DNA of 43,760 nucleotides from Candidatus Azobacteroides sp. (GTDB lineage: Bacteria > Bacteroidota > Bacteroidia > Bacteroidales > Azobacteroidaceae), in contig WRFY01000111.1 in the NCBI GenBank assembly GCA_009783445.1, forward strand, positions 1 to 43,760, written 5' to 3'. Each line of letters begins with the position of its first letter. The first letter of the stretch is position 1. A program made the translations under genes and the position numbers. Positions 35,015-43,760 of this stretch are shown piece by piece. The notes below the pieces were generated by a model. It worked only from the letters and a program-made list of their open reading frames with translations, was not told the origin of the DNA and made no database searches.

Positions 35015-37297
35015 TCAAGGTATAAATTTAGGGCCGAAAATCAAATAGCCGATGTTCAACCCGAAATTCCAGTTGTTGCGGGGATAAGTGTAATAATTGG
35101 CATACAAACTGACCGACATGAAAGGCAATTGTGCAACTAAACTTATTTCGCCCGAATGGGCAGGATTTGTAAGCAAGTCTCCGTAATAAGCTTGGTCGTC
35201 CTCTCCCTTTTTGATCGGATAGATGGGGAGAAAACTGTAAAAGTCGCCCCGCAGATGAAAAGTGGAATTCAATTTAAAAATAGGTATCAATCCGGCAGCT
35301 AAATATTGATTGGCATGAAAAGCTTCGTTGAAAACCAACGCGCTATGCGGAGTAGGAGTGAAGCCCGGCGCCTGAAGTACTGATGCCGTATAGTTGCTCC
35401 ACAAGTTTTTACTCGAAACGATGCCCTCTACCCGGTATCCCAGATTAAACTTGGAGTTGATGGAATAATAGTCATTCAAACTGGCCGCTATCTGGATATA
35501 CGATTGATGGTCTTTAGCAATCTGTCCGGTTTTGTCGGATGGAAAAAAAGTTTCTTTTCCCGAAATGTATTGGGCGGAAAGCTGGTGATTGTGTCCGCTG
35601 ATCGGAAATTGCTTGGCATCCAACGAATATTTCCGATAAAATAAGCCGAAATTAAACAAACGATACTTGCTCCGGCTATACCCTATATAAGAATTCTTCT
35701 GATAATATTTGTCATCCAACTCGCCATATCCAGCTTGCAGGTCGATTTTTGCCTTGGTCAAAAAAGGGAAACCAAGCCCTAATTTACCAAAAGTTTCCCG
35801 CAGATTAATAAGCGTAGATAAATTCGTATCCATAAATAATCGCTCGCTTTCGTAGTGCTTCCTTGTGCCGGACGAAAATAAGGCGTAAATATCGATGGGA
35901 ATCCGGTAAGGAACTTCCAATTTTCCAAGCAAAGAAAAACCGTCGTAGGCGTTTCCCAACTGCATGTCCAAATTCAACCCCATCGACAGTTGAGTCAAAC
36001 TTTGGTATCCAACTCCCAGATAGATTTGATTGGCATTCATCGAAGATACATTTCCGCCAAAAGAAATGTTCAATTCGTCTCTAATCCGAATATCCATGTA
36101 TAAATCAAATGTTTGACTTTCTGGATCATATTCTGCATGAGGAACAATTTCCCTGATTTTGGGATTCGTCAACAAACTAAAATAAGTTCTTTTGAAATCG
36201 TTGAAGGTGAAATTTTCCTCGTTGTTTCGGTGAATCTGATTTTCTATATACATTTTTTGCGCATCCGTCACTCCAGAAATATAAATATTTCTAAAAATGA
36301 AAGGAGGCAGGGAGGCCTGGTATTGCGTTCTGCGGGCATTCACTTCCGACAGGGGTACCCGTTTTTCGATTCTCTTCTTGATGGAATCAACCATTTCTAT
36401 TGTCCGGCTGTATCCTAAATCATACAAGCTTTTTGCTTTATTGAAATCCAGCAGGCTCACATCGACTAATTTGAATCTCAGCATGATGCCGTCTTTCGCA
36501 TCTACATTGTATTCGGTATCTCTCATCACCATCCCTTCGAGCTGATCGTACATTGATTGTTCGCTGGGCTTTTTCGTGTTCGATCCAGCCACTGCAGCGC
36601 CAATAATGAAATCGGGATTCCAAGCCTGTTTCATCGGATTCACAGGAAAATTGTCGTATATCCCGCCATCCCATAAGGGAATATCATCTTTTAGGATAGG
36701 TTTGAAAAACAAGGGAAACGACATCGAAGCCCTTACGGCTTCGCCCAAATCGCCATGGCGGAAGATGACCGCTTTTTTATGATATACGTCCGAGGCAACA
36801 CACAAAAAAGGAACAAACAAACGATCGAAATCTCCTCCGCATTGCGCGCTGGCTTGCGAAAATAAATGAAGAAATGCCTGATTCATCTGAATGGGATTGA
36901 TTAAACTATTGGGTAGAATAGATCCTTTCAGATCGAGCGAATCTTTGAACGGAATACTAAACCGTACAAAAGAAGCGTCATCAGCGCTTTTTCGGAAATA
37001 ATATTGATAGTCATCTTCTATCTTTCCTGTTTGCCAATAATAAAAGTCGTTCGACAAAAACAATTTAAGCATTTGGTCGGGAGTATACCCCATGGCGTAT
37101 AAACCGCCAATAATGGCGCCAATCGACGTTCCTGCAATGTAGTCAATCGGAATTTCATTTTCTTCCAATGCTTGTATAACGCCAATGTATACCATTCCTT
37201 TTGCTCCGCCGCCGCTCATTACCAAACCAACTTTTTGCGAATGAACGCAATCAACATACAAAATCAAAAAGAAAAGGAATATGTGTATTTTTTTCAT
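35015..37297 (-). CDS. Patatin-like phospholipase with C-terminal beta-barrel domain
   Basis: 760 residues. A signal peptide (MKKIHIFLFFLILYVDCVHS) precedes a patatin domain (about 22-310) with oxyanion loop SGGGAKG (28-34), nucleophile GTSIG (Ser58) and the catalytic Asp of DGGIYDNFP (D210). Then a POTRA-like stretch (around IFRNIYISGVTDAQKMYIEN) and a C-terminal region of amphipathic strands rich in aromatic residues, ending NIGYLIFGPKFIP. This layout is that of the PlpD/RssA type Vd autotransporter-like lipases of Bacteroidetes. The lipase would be moved across or kept at the outer membrane. All catalytic residues are present. It is transcribed alone towards tRNA-Arg; the dcp-like gene is divergent. 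Confidence 0.88.
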   Translation of the reverse strand: MKKIHIFLFFLILYVDCVHSQKVGLVMSGGGAKGMVYIGVIQALEENEIPIDYIAGTSIGAIIGGLYAMGYTPDQMLKLFLSNDFYYWQTGKIEDDYQYYFRKSADDASFVRFSIPFKDSLDLKGSILPNSLINPIQMNQAFLHLFSQASAQCGGDFDRLFVPFLCVASDVYHKKAVIFRHGDLGEAVRASMSFPLFFKPILKDDIPLWDGGIYDNFPVNPMKQAWNPDFIIGAAVAGSNTKKPSEQSMYDQLEGMVMRDTEYNVDAKDGIMLRFKLVDVSLLDFNKAKSLYDLGYSRTIEMVDSIKKRIEKRVPLSEVNARRTQYQASLPPFIFRNIYISGVTDAQKMYIENQIHRNNEENFTFNDFKRTYFSLLTNPKIREIVPHAEYDPESQTFDLYMDIRIRDELNISFGGNVSSMNANQIYLGVGYQSLTQLSMGLNLDMQLGNAYDGFSLLGKLEVPYRIPIDIYALFSSGTRKHYESERLFMDTNLSTLINLRETFGKLGLGFPFLTKAKIDLQAGYGELDDKYYQKNSYIGYSRSKYRLFNFGLFYRKYSLDAKQFPISGHNHQLSAQYISGKETFFPSDKTGQIAKDHQSYIQIAASLNDYYSINSKFNLGYRVEGIVSSKNLWSNYTASVLQAPGFTPTPHSALVFNEAFHANQYLAAGLIPIFKLNSTFHLRGDFYSFLPIYPIKKGEDDQAYYGDLLTNPAHSGEISLVAQLPFMSVSLYANYYTYPRNNWNFGLNIGYLIFGPKFIP

Positions 37298-37384
37298 TGA
37301 TGAAACTAAAATTTTTGCAAAGCAAATATAGGCATAAATTTTTCAAGATTAATTAATGTGTGAAGATTTTTGGAATAAATTGTT

Positions 37385-37392
37385 TACTTTTG
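37385..37392 (+). promoter_or_regulatory. -7 box upstream of the M3 peptidase gene
   Basis: TACTTTTG followed by CAAAC, 29 bp before the ATG at 37421. There is no good -33 element. Confidence 0.5.
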
Positions 37393-37420
37393 CAAACACA
37401 AATTATTAACATAAGTATTC

Positions 37421-39508
37421 ATGGAAAAATTTATTTTTTTTATTTCTTTTATAATTGCATTGACGATGAATGTACAAGCAGAAAATCCGCTTTTGAGTAA
37501 ATACAATACGCCGCATGAAACGGTTTTTTTCGACAAAATCAAAATAACTGATTATGAACCAGCTTTTAAAGAAGCCATGAAATCGCATCTGATTGAAATT
37601 CAAAAAATACAGGATAATCAGGAAAAGCCCGATTTTCAGAATACCATAGAAGCTTTGGAATATTCTGGCGAAACCCTGAGAAACGTCAGTAATGTATTTT
37701 TTAATCTTTTAGAAGCTGAAAGTTCGGATCAGATGATGGAAATTGCTCAACGCATCCAACCCGAATTAACAGAACATTCGAACAACATCACATTGAATGA
37801 AGTTCTGTTTCAACGGGTCAAAACGGTATATGAACAAAAAAAGGATCTCAATTTGAATTTGGAGCAAGCCAAATTGCTGGACGAAACATACGAAAGTTTT
37901 GTAGATCAGGGAGCTAATTTAAGCCCGGAAGACAAAACAAAATACCGCGAACTTTCTTCTCAGTTAGATGTTTACGCCTTGAATTTCAAGCAAAATGTTC
38001 TGAGCGCGACCAATGCTTATGGCCTATTGCTCACGAAAGAATCGGATTTAGCTGGCCTTCCGCAGGATATCATAGAGGCCGCCGCTCAACGGGCGCAAGC
38101 CAAAGGGCAAACCGGTTGGTTGTTCGATTTGTCGGCTCCCAGTTATGTAGCATTTATGAAGTATTCCTCCAATCGCGATTTGCGGAAAGAACTTTATATG
38201 GCTTATAATACCCGCTGTGTGAGCGGCCCTTTCGATAATCGGGAAAATATTTACGGAATTGTCAATACCCGATTAGCGATCGCGAAACTGATGGGTTATC
38301 CTTCGTACGCCGATTATGTTTTGCGTAAGCGCATGGCCAAAAATGCTCAATCCGTTTTTGATTTATTGAACGAACTGCAGGCCGGATTTGGCCCTCCCGC
38401 ACGCGAAGATTACCGTGAAGTACAAGGATTTGCCATCGGAAAAGAGAAAAAAAATATCGAAATAATGCCTTACGACTGGTCTTATTATTCCGATCAATTG
38501 AAAGATGCCAAATTTGAATTGAATGACGAAATGATTCGTCCTTATTTTGAATTGGAAAACGTAAAGAAAGGCGTTTTTGGTTTGGCAACCACTTTATATG
38601 GCATTACTCTCCGGAAAAATGACCAAATTCCCGTGTACCAAAAAGAGGTAGAAGCGTTTGATGTATACGACAAAGATGGAAAATATTTGGCTGTTCTTTA
38701 TACGGATTTTTTTCCAAGAGAAGGAAAAAGGCAAGGCGCCTGGATGACGGAATTTCAAGGAGAAGAAGTCCGCAAGGGACAAATGATTCGTCCGCATATT
38801 TCCTTAGTAATGAATTTCACCCGTCCTACGGCCAGCAAACCTGCTTTATTGACCTTCGACGAAGTCAACACATTTCTGCACGAATTTGGCCATTCGCTGC
38901 ATGGAATGTTTGCCAATACAACTTATCCCAGTCTTTCGGGAACCAACGTTTACCGCGATTTTGTGGAACTTCCTTCGCAATTCATGGAGAATTTTCTGAC
39001 GGAGAAGGACTTTCTGGATCAGTTTGCCGTTCATTACCAGACGGGTGAAAAAATTCCGGATGAGTTGGTTCAAAGAATCATCGATGCGGCAAATTTCAAT
39101 GCCGGCTATTTGTGTCTGAGACAATTATCTTTCGGTCTGTTGGATATGGCTTACCATACGATTACGGAGCCGCTTACAGAAGATATCAACCGGTTCGAAC
39201 GCGAAGCCATCCAATCGGTTATCGTAGTTCCGCCGGTAGAAGGAACGCTTATTTCCCCTACGTTCAGTCACATTTTTGCAGGAGGATATGCCGCTGGCTA
39301 CTATTCGTATAAATGGGCAGAAGTATTAGATGCCGATGCTTTTGCTCTGCTCAAAGAGAAAGGAATTTTTAGCCGAGAAGTTGCTCAATCGTTTTACGAC
39401 CTTCTGTCGAAAGGCGGAACGGAAGATCCGATGGAGTTGTATGTTCGTTTTCGGGGACAAAAACCGACAACAGAAGCATTGAAAAAAAGAAGCGGAATCG
39501 TTAAGTAA
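37421..39508 (+). CDS. dcp: M3 family zinc metallopeptidase (peptidyl-dipeptidase Dcp type)
   Basis: 695 residues. The first 20 residues form a signal peptide (MEKFIFFISFIIALTMNVQA), so unlike many Dcp enzymes it is exported, probably to the periplasm. The body is the helical M3 fold; the zinc motif is HEFGH (487-491) in TFLHEFGHSLHGMF, with the third ligand Glu in LPSQFMENF downstream. C-terminal AGGYAAGYYSYKWAEVLDADAF is typical for Dcp and oligopeptidase A. It removes dipeptides from C-termini of short peptides. The following hisIE gene starts 6 bp later, so the two are probably co-transcribed. Confidence 0.93.
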   Translation: MEKFIFFISFIIALTMNVQAENPLLSKYNTPHETVFFDKIKITDYEPAFKEAMKSHLIEIQKIQDNQEKPDFQNTIEALEYSGETLRNVSNVFFNLLEAESSDQMMEIAQRIQPELTEHSNNITLNEVLFQRVKTVYEQKKDLNLNLEQAKLLDETYESFVDQGANLSPEDKTKYRELSSQLDVYALNFKQNVLSATNAYGLLLTKESDLAGLPQDIIEAAAQRAQAKGQTGWLFDLSAPSYVAFMKYSSNRDLRKELYMAYNTRCVSGPFDNRENIYGIVNTRLAIAKLMGYPSYADYVLRKRMAKNAQSVFDLLNELQAGFGPPAREDYREVQGFAIGKEKKNIEIMPYDWSYYSDQLKDAKFELNDEMIRPYFELENVKKGVFGLATTLYGITLRKNDQIPVYQKEVEAFDVYDKDGKYLAVLYTDFFPREGKRQGAWMTEFQGEEVRKGQMIRPHISLVMNFTRPTASKPALLTFDEVNTFLHEFGHSLHGMFANTTYPSLSGTNVYRDFVELPSQFMENFLTEKDFLDQFAVHYQTGEKIPDELVQRIIDAANFNAGYLCLRQLSFGLLDMAYHTITEPLTEDINRFEREAIQSVIVVPPVEGTLISPTFSHIFAGGYAAGYYSYKWAEVLDADAFALLKEKGIFSREVAQSFYDLLSKGGTEDPMELYVRFRGQKPTTEALKKRSGIVK

Positions 39509-39513
39509 AAAAT

Positions 39514-40110
39514 ATGCAATTGAACTTTGACAAAATGGGCGGTTTAATACCGGCTGTTATACAGGACGAACAAACAGAGAAAGTGTTGATGCTGGGCTTT
39601 ATGAATCCGGAAGCTTTGGAAAAAACAAGAGCAACGGGACAAGTCACGTTTTTTAGCCGCACCAAAAATCGCCTTTGGACCAAAGGCGAGGAAAGTGGAA
39701 ATTTTTTACAAGTCGTTTCCATAACAGAAGATTGCGATCAAGACACCTTGCTGATAAAGGTTCATCCCGTAGGGCCTGTATGCCACACGGGAGCCGACAC
39801 TTGCTTCAATGAAAAAAACCAAGAAGATATTTTGTTTTTAAAATGCTTGCAAGACTTGATTGATGAGCGTCGTCGCGAGATGCCGGAAAATTCCTATACC
39901 ACTTCTCTGTTTCGAAAGGGAATCGACCGAATAGCCCAAAAAGTGGGAGAAGAAGCAGTGGAAACTCTGATTGAAGCCATAAACGGAAACGACGAGCGTT
40001 TGTTGTATGAAAGCGCCGATTTGTTGTATCACCTCATTGTGTTGCTTACCTATAAAGGATACCGCTTGGAAGATGTCGCAAACGAATTAAAAAAGAGACA
40101 TAAAAAGTAA
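39514..40110 (+). CDS. hisIE: Bifunctional phosphoribosyl-AMP cyclohydrolase / phosphoribosyl-ATP pyrophosphatase
   Basis: 198 residues. The HisI domain (1-105) has FMNPEALEKT, TFFSRTKNRLWTKGE and the zinc-binding C74 (EDCDQD), C90 and C97 (CHTGADTC). The HisE domain (107-198) has RKGIDRIAQKVGEEAVETLI followed by ADLLYHLIVLL. It carries out steps two and three of histidine synthesis. No other his gene is present in the window, although HisIE is often within a his operon; here it follows a peptidase gene after 6 bp. The fusion order and length are normal. Confidence 0.96.
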   Translation: MQLNFDKMGGLIPAVIQDEQTEKVLMLGFMNPEALEKTRATGQVTFFSRTKNRLWTKGEESGNFLQVVSITEDCDQDTLLIKVHPVGPVCHTGADTCFNEKNQEDILFLKCLQDLIDERRREMPENSYTTSLFRKGIDRIAQKVGEEAVETLIEAINGNDERLLYESADLLYHLIVLLTYKGYRLEDVANELKKRHKK

Positions 40111-40437
40111 AAGATCAATGAAATCCAAGAAAGAAATCGAGACGTTTTCTTCAGCTGTTCTCTATGGAGTAAGAACCCGAAATAATGTTGCTTCCTTTCA
40201 GATGCGTTCCTGTAAAACTCTAAGAATGTTTGTATTTTGGGAGATTTTTTTTCGAAAAACATCCTTCAAAATAGCGTGACGAACCGTTGGTTTTAACTTA
40301 ATTTTCCCTGTTTTCCATAAGTAAGAGATTTTGTTAAATTGTTTTATTTTTTGAAGAATAAATTTTTAGATTTATTTGGTAAATGTTAAACAAAAAAAAA
40401 CTTACTTTGTTGAATATTATAGAAGTAAGGTTGAATT
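40111..40437. other. 327-bp intergenic region upstream of rprX
   Basis: No gene seen. A TTTG at about 40376-40379 and TTACTTTG near 40402-40409 (one mismatch to TAnnTTTG, 23-bp spacing) form a weak promoter candidate for rprX. AT-rich; no terminator for hisIE is clear. Confidence 0.4.
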
Positions 40438-41985
40438 ATGAGGAAATCTACCATTTGGCTGTTTGCCGGAGTTATGATTTTTACCTTTATGGGGTTGCTA
40501 TATTTGCAAATATATTATATCCATATTATTCTGAATACACAGGAAGAACAATTTGGAGATGCCGTCAAAAGGAGTTTGTACCAAGTATCACACAATCTGG
40601 AATTGGATGAAACGATGCAATTTCTTGATGATCAGTTATTTGCTTTTGGTAAAAAATATTGGAGGAACAAAAAGCCGGTTGTTTCTCCGCGCGTCAACAT
40701 TCGAGAACAACAGCGTCTATCAATAGGAGGCGCTGCCAGTCAGCAATTAATCCGGAAATTGGACGTCTCCATGGGAGGAGGCGCCGATTCGCTTTCTGTG
40801 TTGATGCCGAGTTTCGGGAAAAATGATCTTAGCGCGGCTTCGCGAGCCATTCAGGAAGCTTTTCAGGAACATTACTTTTACCAGCAAAATTTGTTGGAAG
40901 AAGTGATCCGGAATGCAATGCGGGGAAGCGAGCGGCCTATCAGCGAACGAATTGATTGCAGAAAATTGGAGGCTTACATTCGGTCGGAATTGGCGAATAA
41001 CGATTTGGTTCTGCCTTTTACCTATGCTGTTTTAAATTCAGAAAAAAACATTATCTGTAAAAGTGCGGATTATAATACCAGCATGACGAAAAATGTCTAT
41101 TCGCAAATATTATTTCCCAAAGATCCGCCGAACAAACTGTATATGCTTCAGGTCGTATTTCCAACACAGAAGAGATACGTATTCAATTCTGTGAGCACAT
41201 TTACAGCGCCTTCTATTATTTTCACCTTCGTTTTGTTGGTTGTTTTCATATCTACATTATATATTGTATTCCGACAGAAACGGTTATCTGAAATGAAAAA
41301 CGATTTTATCAACAATATGACCCATGAATTGAAAACGCCGGTTGCCAGCATTTCGCTCGCAGCCCAGACCTTGAATGATGCGGAAGTAAGCAATTCGCCT
41401 TATTTGATGGAATATGCAAAAAAAGTCATTAAAGACGAAAGCGCGCGTTTGGGTTTTTTGGTCGAAAAAGTATTGCAAATGTCGCTGTTTGAAGACAAAG
41501 CCACGCAATTCAAAATGACCGAATTAGACGCCAATGATCTTATCACCAGCATTGCCGGTACATTTGCCTTACGGGTGGAAAATGCGGGAGGAACATTGGA
41601 TATTGATCTTAACGCCTTGGAATCGACGATTGTAGTAGACAAAATGCATTTTACCAACGTATTGTTCAATTTAATGGAAAATGCAGTAAAATATAGAAAT
41701 CAAGACGCTCCATTGCTCCTCGTGGTACATACGGCCAATGTGGGCGATAAAATTCAGATTACCATAGAGGATAATGGAGTAGGGATACGGAAGGAAAATC
41801 TCAAAAAGATTTTCGATCGGTTTTATCGGGTTCCAACAGGGAACAGACATGATGTGAAAGGATTTGGCTTAGGATTGGCTTATGTGAAACGGATTATCAC
41901 CGAATTGAATGGAACAATCAAAGCAGAAAGCGAATATGGCGAAGGCACAAAATTTATTATTACGTTGCCGTATATTGAGAATTAA
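40438..41985 (+). CDS. rprX: Sensor histidine kinase, RprX type
   Basis: 515 residues. Membrane helices at about 6-28 and 258-280 frame a periplasmic sensor domain of 230 residues without a known fold. The dimerisation domain has FINNMTHELKTPVASISLAA with phospho-His H296. The ATPase domain has N box LMENAVKY, G1 IEDNGVGIRKEN, F box IFDRFYR and G2 GFGLGLAYVK, all intact. The order sensor kinase then RprY-like regulator, both lengths and the regulator sequence fit the RprX/RprY system first described in Bacteroides fragilis. It starts about 330 bp after hisIE; rprY follows after 29 bp. A sodium- or redox-linked signal is suggested only by literature on RprY. Confidence 0.85.
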   Translation: MRKSTIWLFAGVMIFTFMGLLYLQIYYIHIILNTQEEQFGDAVKRSLYQVSHNLELDETMQFLDDQLFAFGKKYWRNKKPVVSPRVNIREQQRLSIGGAASQQLIRKLDVSMGGGADSLSVLMPSFGKNDLSAASRAIQEAFQEHYFYQQNLLEEVIRNAMRGSERPISERIDCRKLEAYIRSELANNDLVLPFTYAVLNSEKNIICKSADYNTSMTKNVYSQILFPKDPPNKLYMLQVVFPTQKRYVFNSVSTFTAPSIIFTFVLLVVFISTLYIVFRQKRLSEMKNDFINNMTHELKTPVASISLAAQTLNDAEVSNSPYLMEYAKKVIKDESARLGFLVEKVLQMSLFEDKATQFKMTELDANDLITSIAGTFALRVENAGGTLDIDLNALESTIVVDKMHFTNVLFNLMENAVKYRNQDAPLLLVVHTANVGDKIQITIEDNGVGIRKENLKKIFDRFYRVPTGNRHDVKGFGLGLAYVKRIITELNGTIKAESEYGEGTKFIITLPYIEN

Positions 41986-42014
41986 TTATTTAACAATTAA
42001 TAAATAAAATCATT

Positions 42015-42716
42015 ATGAATGAAAGAGTAAAAATCTTCATGTGCGAAGATGACGAAAATTTGGGAATGCTTTTAAGAGAATACCTGCAAGTGAAAGGTTT
42101 CTCGGTAGATTTATTTCCGGATGGAGAAGCCGGTTCGAGGGCATTTCCAAAAGAAAAATACGACTTGTGTATTTTGGATGTGATGATGCCAAAAAAAGAC
42201 GGTTTTACATTGGCTCAGGAAATCCGGTCGATCAATGGTGAAATTCCTATTATTTTCTTAACAGCAAAAACGATGAAAGAAGATATTTTGGAAGGATTCA
42301 AAATCGGTGCGGACGATTATTTGACGAAACCGTTCAGTATGGAAGAATTGCTGCTTCGAATTGAAGCCATTCTTCGCCGCGTAAGCGGGAAAAAAGCGCC
42401 GAAAGAAGGTCCGTTCGCTATCGGACGTTTTATTTTCGATACCCAAAAGCAAACGTTGATCAATGGAGAACAAATAGTGAAATTGACTACGAAGGAAAGC
42501 GATTTGTTGAATCTTCTTTGCGAAAATGCCAATCAGGTGTTGGAACGAAATTATGCTTTGAAAAAGATTTGGGGCGTAGTCGATTATTTTAACGCAAGAA
42601 GTATGGACGTCTATATTACTAAATTGAGAAAATTGTTGAAAGACGATCCGAGTATCGAAATCATGAATATACACGGAAAAGGATATAAATTGATTGTTCC
42701 TATGGATGGCGTATGA
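42015..42716 (+). CDS. rprY: Response regulator, OmpR family, RprY type
   Basis: 233 residues. The receiver domain has acidic E10/D11/D12 region (MCEDDENLGMLLREYL), phospho-acceptor D55 in ILDVMMPKKDGFTL, Thr in FLTAKT and Lys in DDYLTKPFSMEEL. The OmpR-type winged helix has LTTKESDLLNLLCENA and YFNARSMDVYITKLRKLLKD, ending IHGKGYKL. The first 40 residues and the DNA-binding helix are very close to what I recall of Bacteroides RprY. It overlaps the following TPR gene by 4 bp (ATGA). In Porphyromonas, RprY has been reported to bind the nqrA promoter, and a nqr operon is in this window. Confidence 0.9.
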   Translation: MNERVKIFMCEDDENLGMLLREYLQVKGFSVDLFPDGEAGSRAFPKEKYDLCILDVMMPKKDGFTLAQEIRSINGEIPIIFLTAKTMKEDILEGFKIGADDYLTKPFSMEELLLRIEAILRRVSGKKAPKEGPFAIGRFIFDTQKQTLINGEQIVKLTTKESDLLNLLCENANQVLERNYALKKIWGVVDYFNARSMDVYITKLRKLLKDDPSIEIMNIHGKGYKLIVPMDGV

Positions 42717-43546
42717 ACATCAAAGCCTTTTTTGTAGGAGCTTGGATTTTAACCATTGGTCAGAGTTTGGTGGCGCAAACCTATGACCAATGGTTGGATA
42801 TCTCCTTCAAGTATCTGGACGAAAATCGTTTGGATTCGGCTGAGTTTGCTTTGACCAACGCCTTGCGAATAGAACCCGACCATGCGCTCAATGCTTTTCT
42901 GCTGAATAATCTGGGAACCATCCAAAGGCGAGAGGGAAAAAACGCAGAAGCGCTCCAATCCTATACTTTAGCGCTGAATCGTTATCCTAAAAATCCCATT
43001 TTTTTGAGCGCCCGCGCTTCTCTGTTTGCGGAAATAGGCGATTTTAAAAATGCTTTATTAGATTATAATATGCTGTTGGAGGAGGAACCCCGTAACGAAG
43101 ATGCTTTGTATCAACGAGCGCTCCTTTTGCTGAACTTGAAAGATTTCGAATCGTCTGAACGGGATTTGGGAAAGATGATGGAAATCAATCCGCAGAGTTT
43201 ATACGCCCGTTTAGGTTTTGCCTCTTTGTATAAAATAGAAGGCCGGTATGACGACGCCGAAAAAATATACAATTACTTGGAAAGCAAAGAACCGGATAAT
43301 CCGGATCTCTATGCGGGACGCGCCGAACTTTTTCTTCTGATGGAGAAAGGAGGAAAAGCGCTTACCGACGTCAACAAAGCCTTTCGTTTGTCGAAAGAAA
43401 CGGAAAATCCGTTTTTGTATATTATCCGGGCGCGCGCCAAACTTTTGCTGCATGAGAAAAAATCGGCTGCGGAAGACATTCAAAAAGCCATTTCATTGGG
43501 ATATAATCCCGAAGAGGCGGAAAATCTTTTGAAACTTACCCAATAA
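42713..43546 (+). CDS. Secreted TPR protein coupled to rprY
   Basis: 277 residues, start codon in the rprY stop (ATGA). A signal peptide (MNIKAFFVGAWILTIGQSLV, cleavage near AQT) is followed by about seven tetratricopeptide repeats (for example LLNNLGTIQRREGKNAEALQ, FLSARASLFAEIGDFKNALL, LYQRALLLLNLKDFESSERD). It is likely periplasmic or outer-membrane-facing. The tight coupling suggests it works with RprX, for instance as a periplasmic accessory or a product that tunes the sensor, but this is an inference from position only. Confidence 0.85.
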   Translation: MNIKAFFVGAWILTIGQSLVAQTYDQWLDISFKYLDENRLDSAEFALTNALRIEPDHALNAFLLNNLGTIQRREGKNAEALQSYTLALNRYPKNPIFLSARASLFAEIGDFKNALLDYNMLLEEEPRNEDALYQRALLLLNLKDFESSERDLGKMMEINPQSLYARLGFASLYKIEGRYDDAEKIYNYLESKEPDNPDLYAGRAELFLLMEKGGKALTDVNKAFRLSKETENPFLYIIRARAKLLLHEKKSAAEDIQKAISLGYNPEEAENLLKLTQ

Positions 43547-43570
43547 AATCTCGCCTTTCCTGCATCTTGC

Positions 43571-43585
43571 TACGATAATATCGTA
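43571..43585. repeat. Short palindrome TACGATA-A-TATCGTA
   Basis: Perfect 7-bp arms around one base, between the TPR gene and the fhs promoter. It could be an operator or chance. Confidence 0.3.
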
Positions 43586-43645
43586 ATGAGCTTTACGAAG
43601 GTTCATGGGGTGTAGTTGTCAAGTGTTAAAAACAGGGAAAACCAT

Positions 43646-43653
43646 TATCTTTG
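43646..43653 (+). promoter_or_regulatory. -7 box of the formate-tetrahydrofolate ligase gene
   Basis: TATCTTTG fits TAnnTTTG, 50 bp before the ATG at 43703. The -33 site is not clear. Confidence 0.5.
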
Positions 43654-43702
43654 TAGTCAATATGAGCGGATAACCGCATTTGTTAAAATTATATATAACC
43701 CT

Positions 43703-43760
43703 ATGTTGAACGATATTGAAATAGCTCATTCCATACGGATGAAGCCCATTACGGAAATAG
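43703..43760 (+). CDS. fhs: Formate-tetrahydrofolate ligase, N-terminal fragment
   Basis: Only 19 codons fit before the window ends: MLNDIEIAHSIRMKPITEI. This is the standard opening of formate-tetrahydrofolate ligase (M.(S/T)DIEIA...KPI.EIA). The enzyme makes 10-formyl-tetrahydrofolate from formate and ATP. The call rests on this short stretch and on the promoter just upstream. Confidence 0.7.
   Translation, partial: MLNDIEIAHSIRMKPITEI

Noticed and set aside
40050..40262. Minus-strand frame of 70 codons between hisIE and rprX
   Set aside because: Overlaps the end of hisIE, low complexity, no promoter or family.
1..43760. CRISPR array, insertion sequence, prophage or toxin-antitoxin pair
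   Set aside because: No regularly spaced repeats with unique spacers, no transposase or integrase motifs and no phage structural genes in any real frame.

Overview
The window is a chromosomal segment from a member of the Bacteroidetes, most likely order Bacteroidales. The evidence is a complete nqrABCDEF operon of the anaerobic Bacteroidales type, an RprX/RprY-type two-component pair, a DUF3256-like protein, a PorT-like protein, a TPR+AraC one-protein regulator, a hisIE fusion, and promoters of the Bacteroidetes form (TTG/TTTG, 19-21 bp, TAnnTTTG) in front of both tRNA genes and the rsfS-ftsH-cdsA operon. Coding density is ordinary. No insertion sequence, prophage or CRISPR array was seen.

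Layout. 1-3450: edge fragment of a propeller-type sensor, a MATE exporter coupled to a cytidylate-kinase-like protein, and a family-92-like glycosyltransferase (all minus). 3586-9418: the sodium-pumping NADH:quinone reductase operon nqrA-F (minus). 9635-14122: a lipoprotein of the aldose 1-epimerase fold whose two catalytic histidines are replaced, then rsfS-ftsH-cdsA (plus). 14109-17329: PorT-like barrel protein, LolC/E-type permease and aminotransferase (minus). 17330-18646: AT-rich, possibly acquired patch with one unknown membrane protein. 18713-22217: dnaK, tRNA-Tyr, ribH and a membrane-anchored TPR protein (minus). 22410-23492: glycosyltransferase (plus).

23535-29630 is the most unusual part. 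A soluble, very divergent histidine-kinase-like protein is followed by an NtrC-like response regulator. That regulator keeps receiver residues and the ATPase motifs but carries NAFNGA instead of the sigma-54-contacting GAFTGA loop. A good GG-N10-GC sigma-54-type promoter lies directly upstream of the kinase-like gene. Next come a DUF3256-like secreted protein and a Wzx-type flippase whose expected start codon has become ATA.

30314-34459 holds three regulators (AraC, an HTH protein, a TPR-TM-AraC protein). The promoter of the last carries three 9-bp direct repeats at an exact 21-bp period. Next to it, pointing the other way, is a predicted small RNA of about 120 nt with its own promoter and terminator. 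34872-39508: tRNA-Arg, a patatin/beta-barrel protein and an M3 peptidase. 39514-43546: hisIE, rprX, rprY and a TPR protein. The right edge is the first 19 codons of formate-tetrahydrofolate ligase.

Protein identities come from motif recognition by eye; no database search was possible. Start codons were moved from TTG or upstream candidates to ATG where motif, promoter position or family N-terminus supported it.
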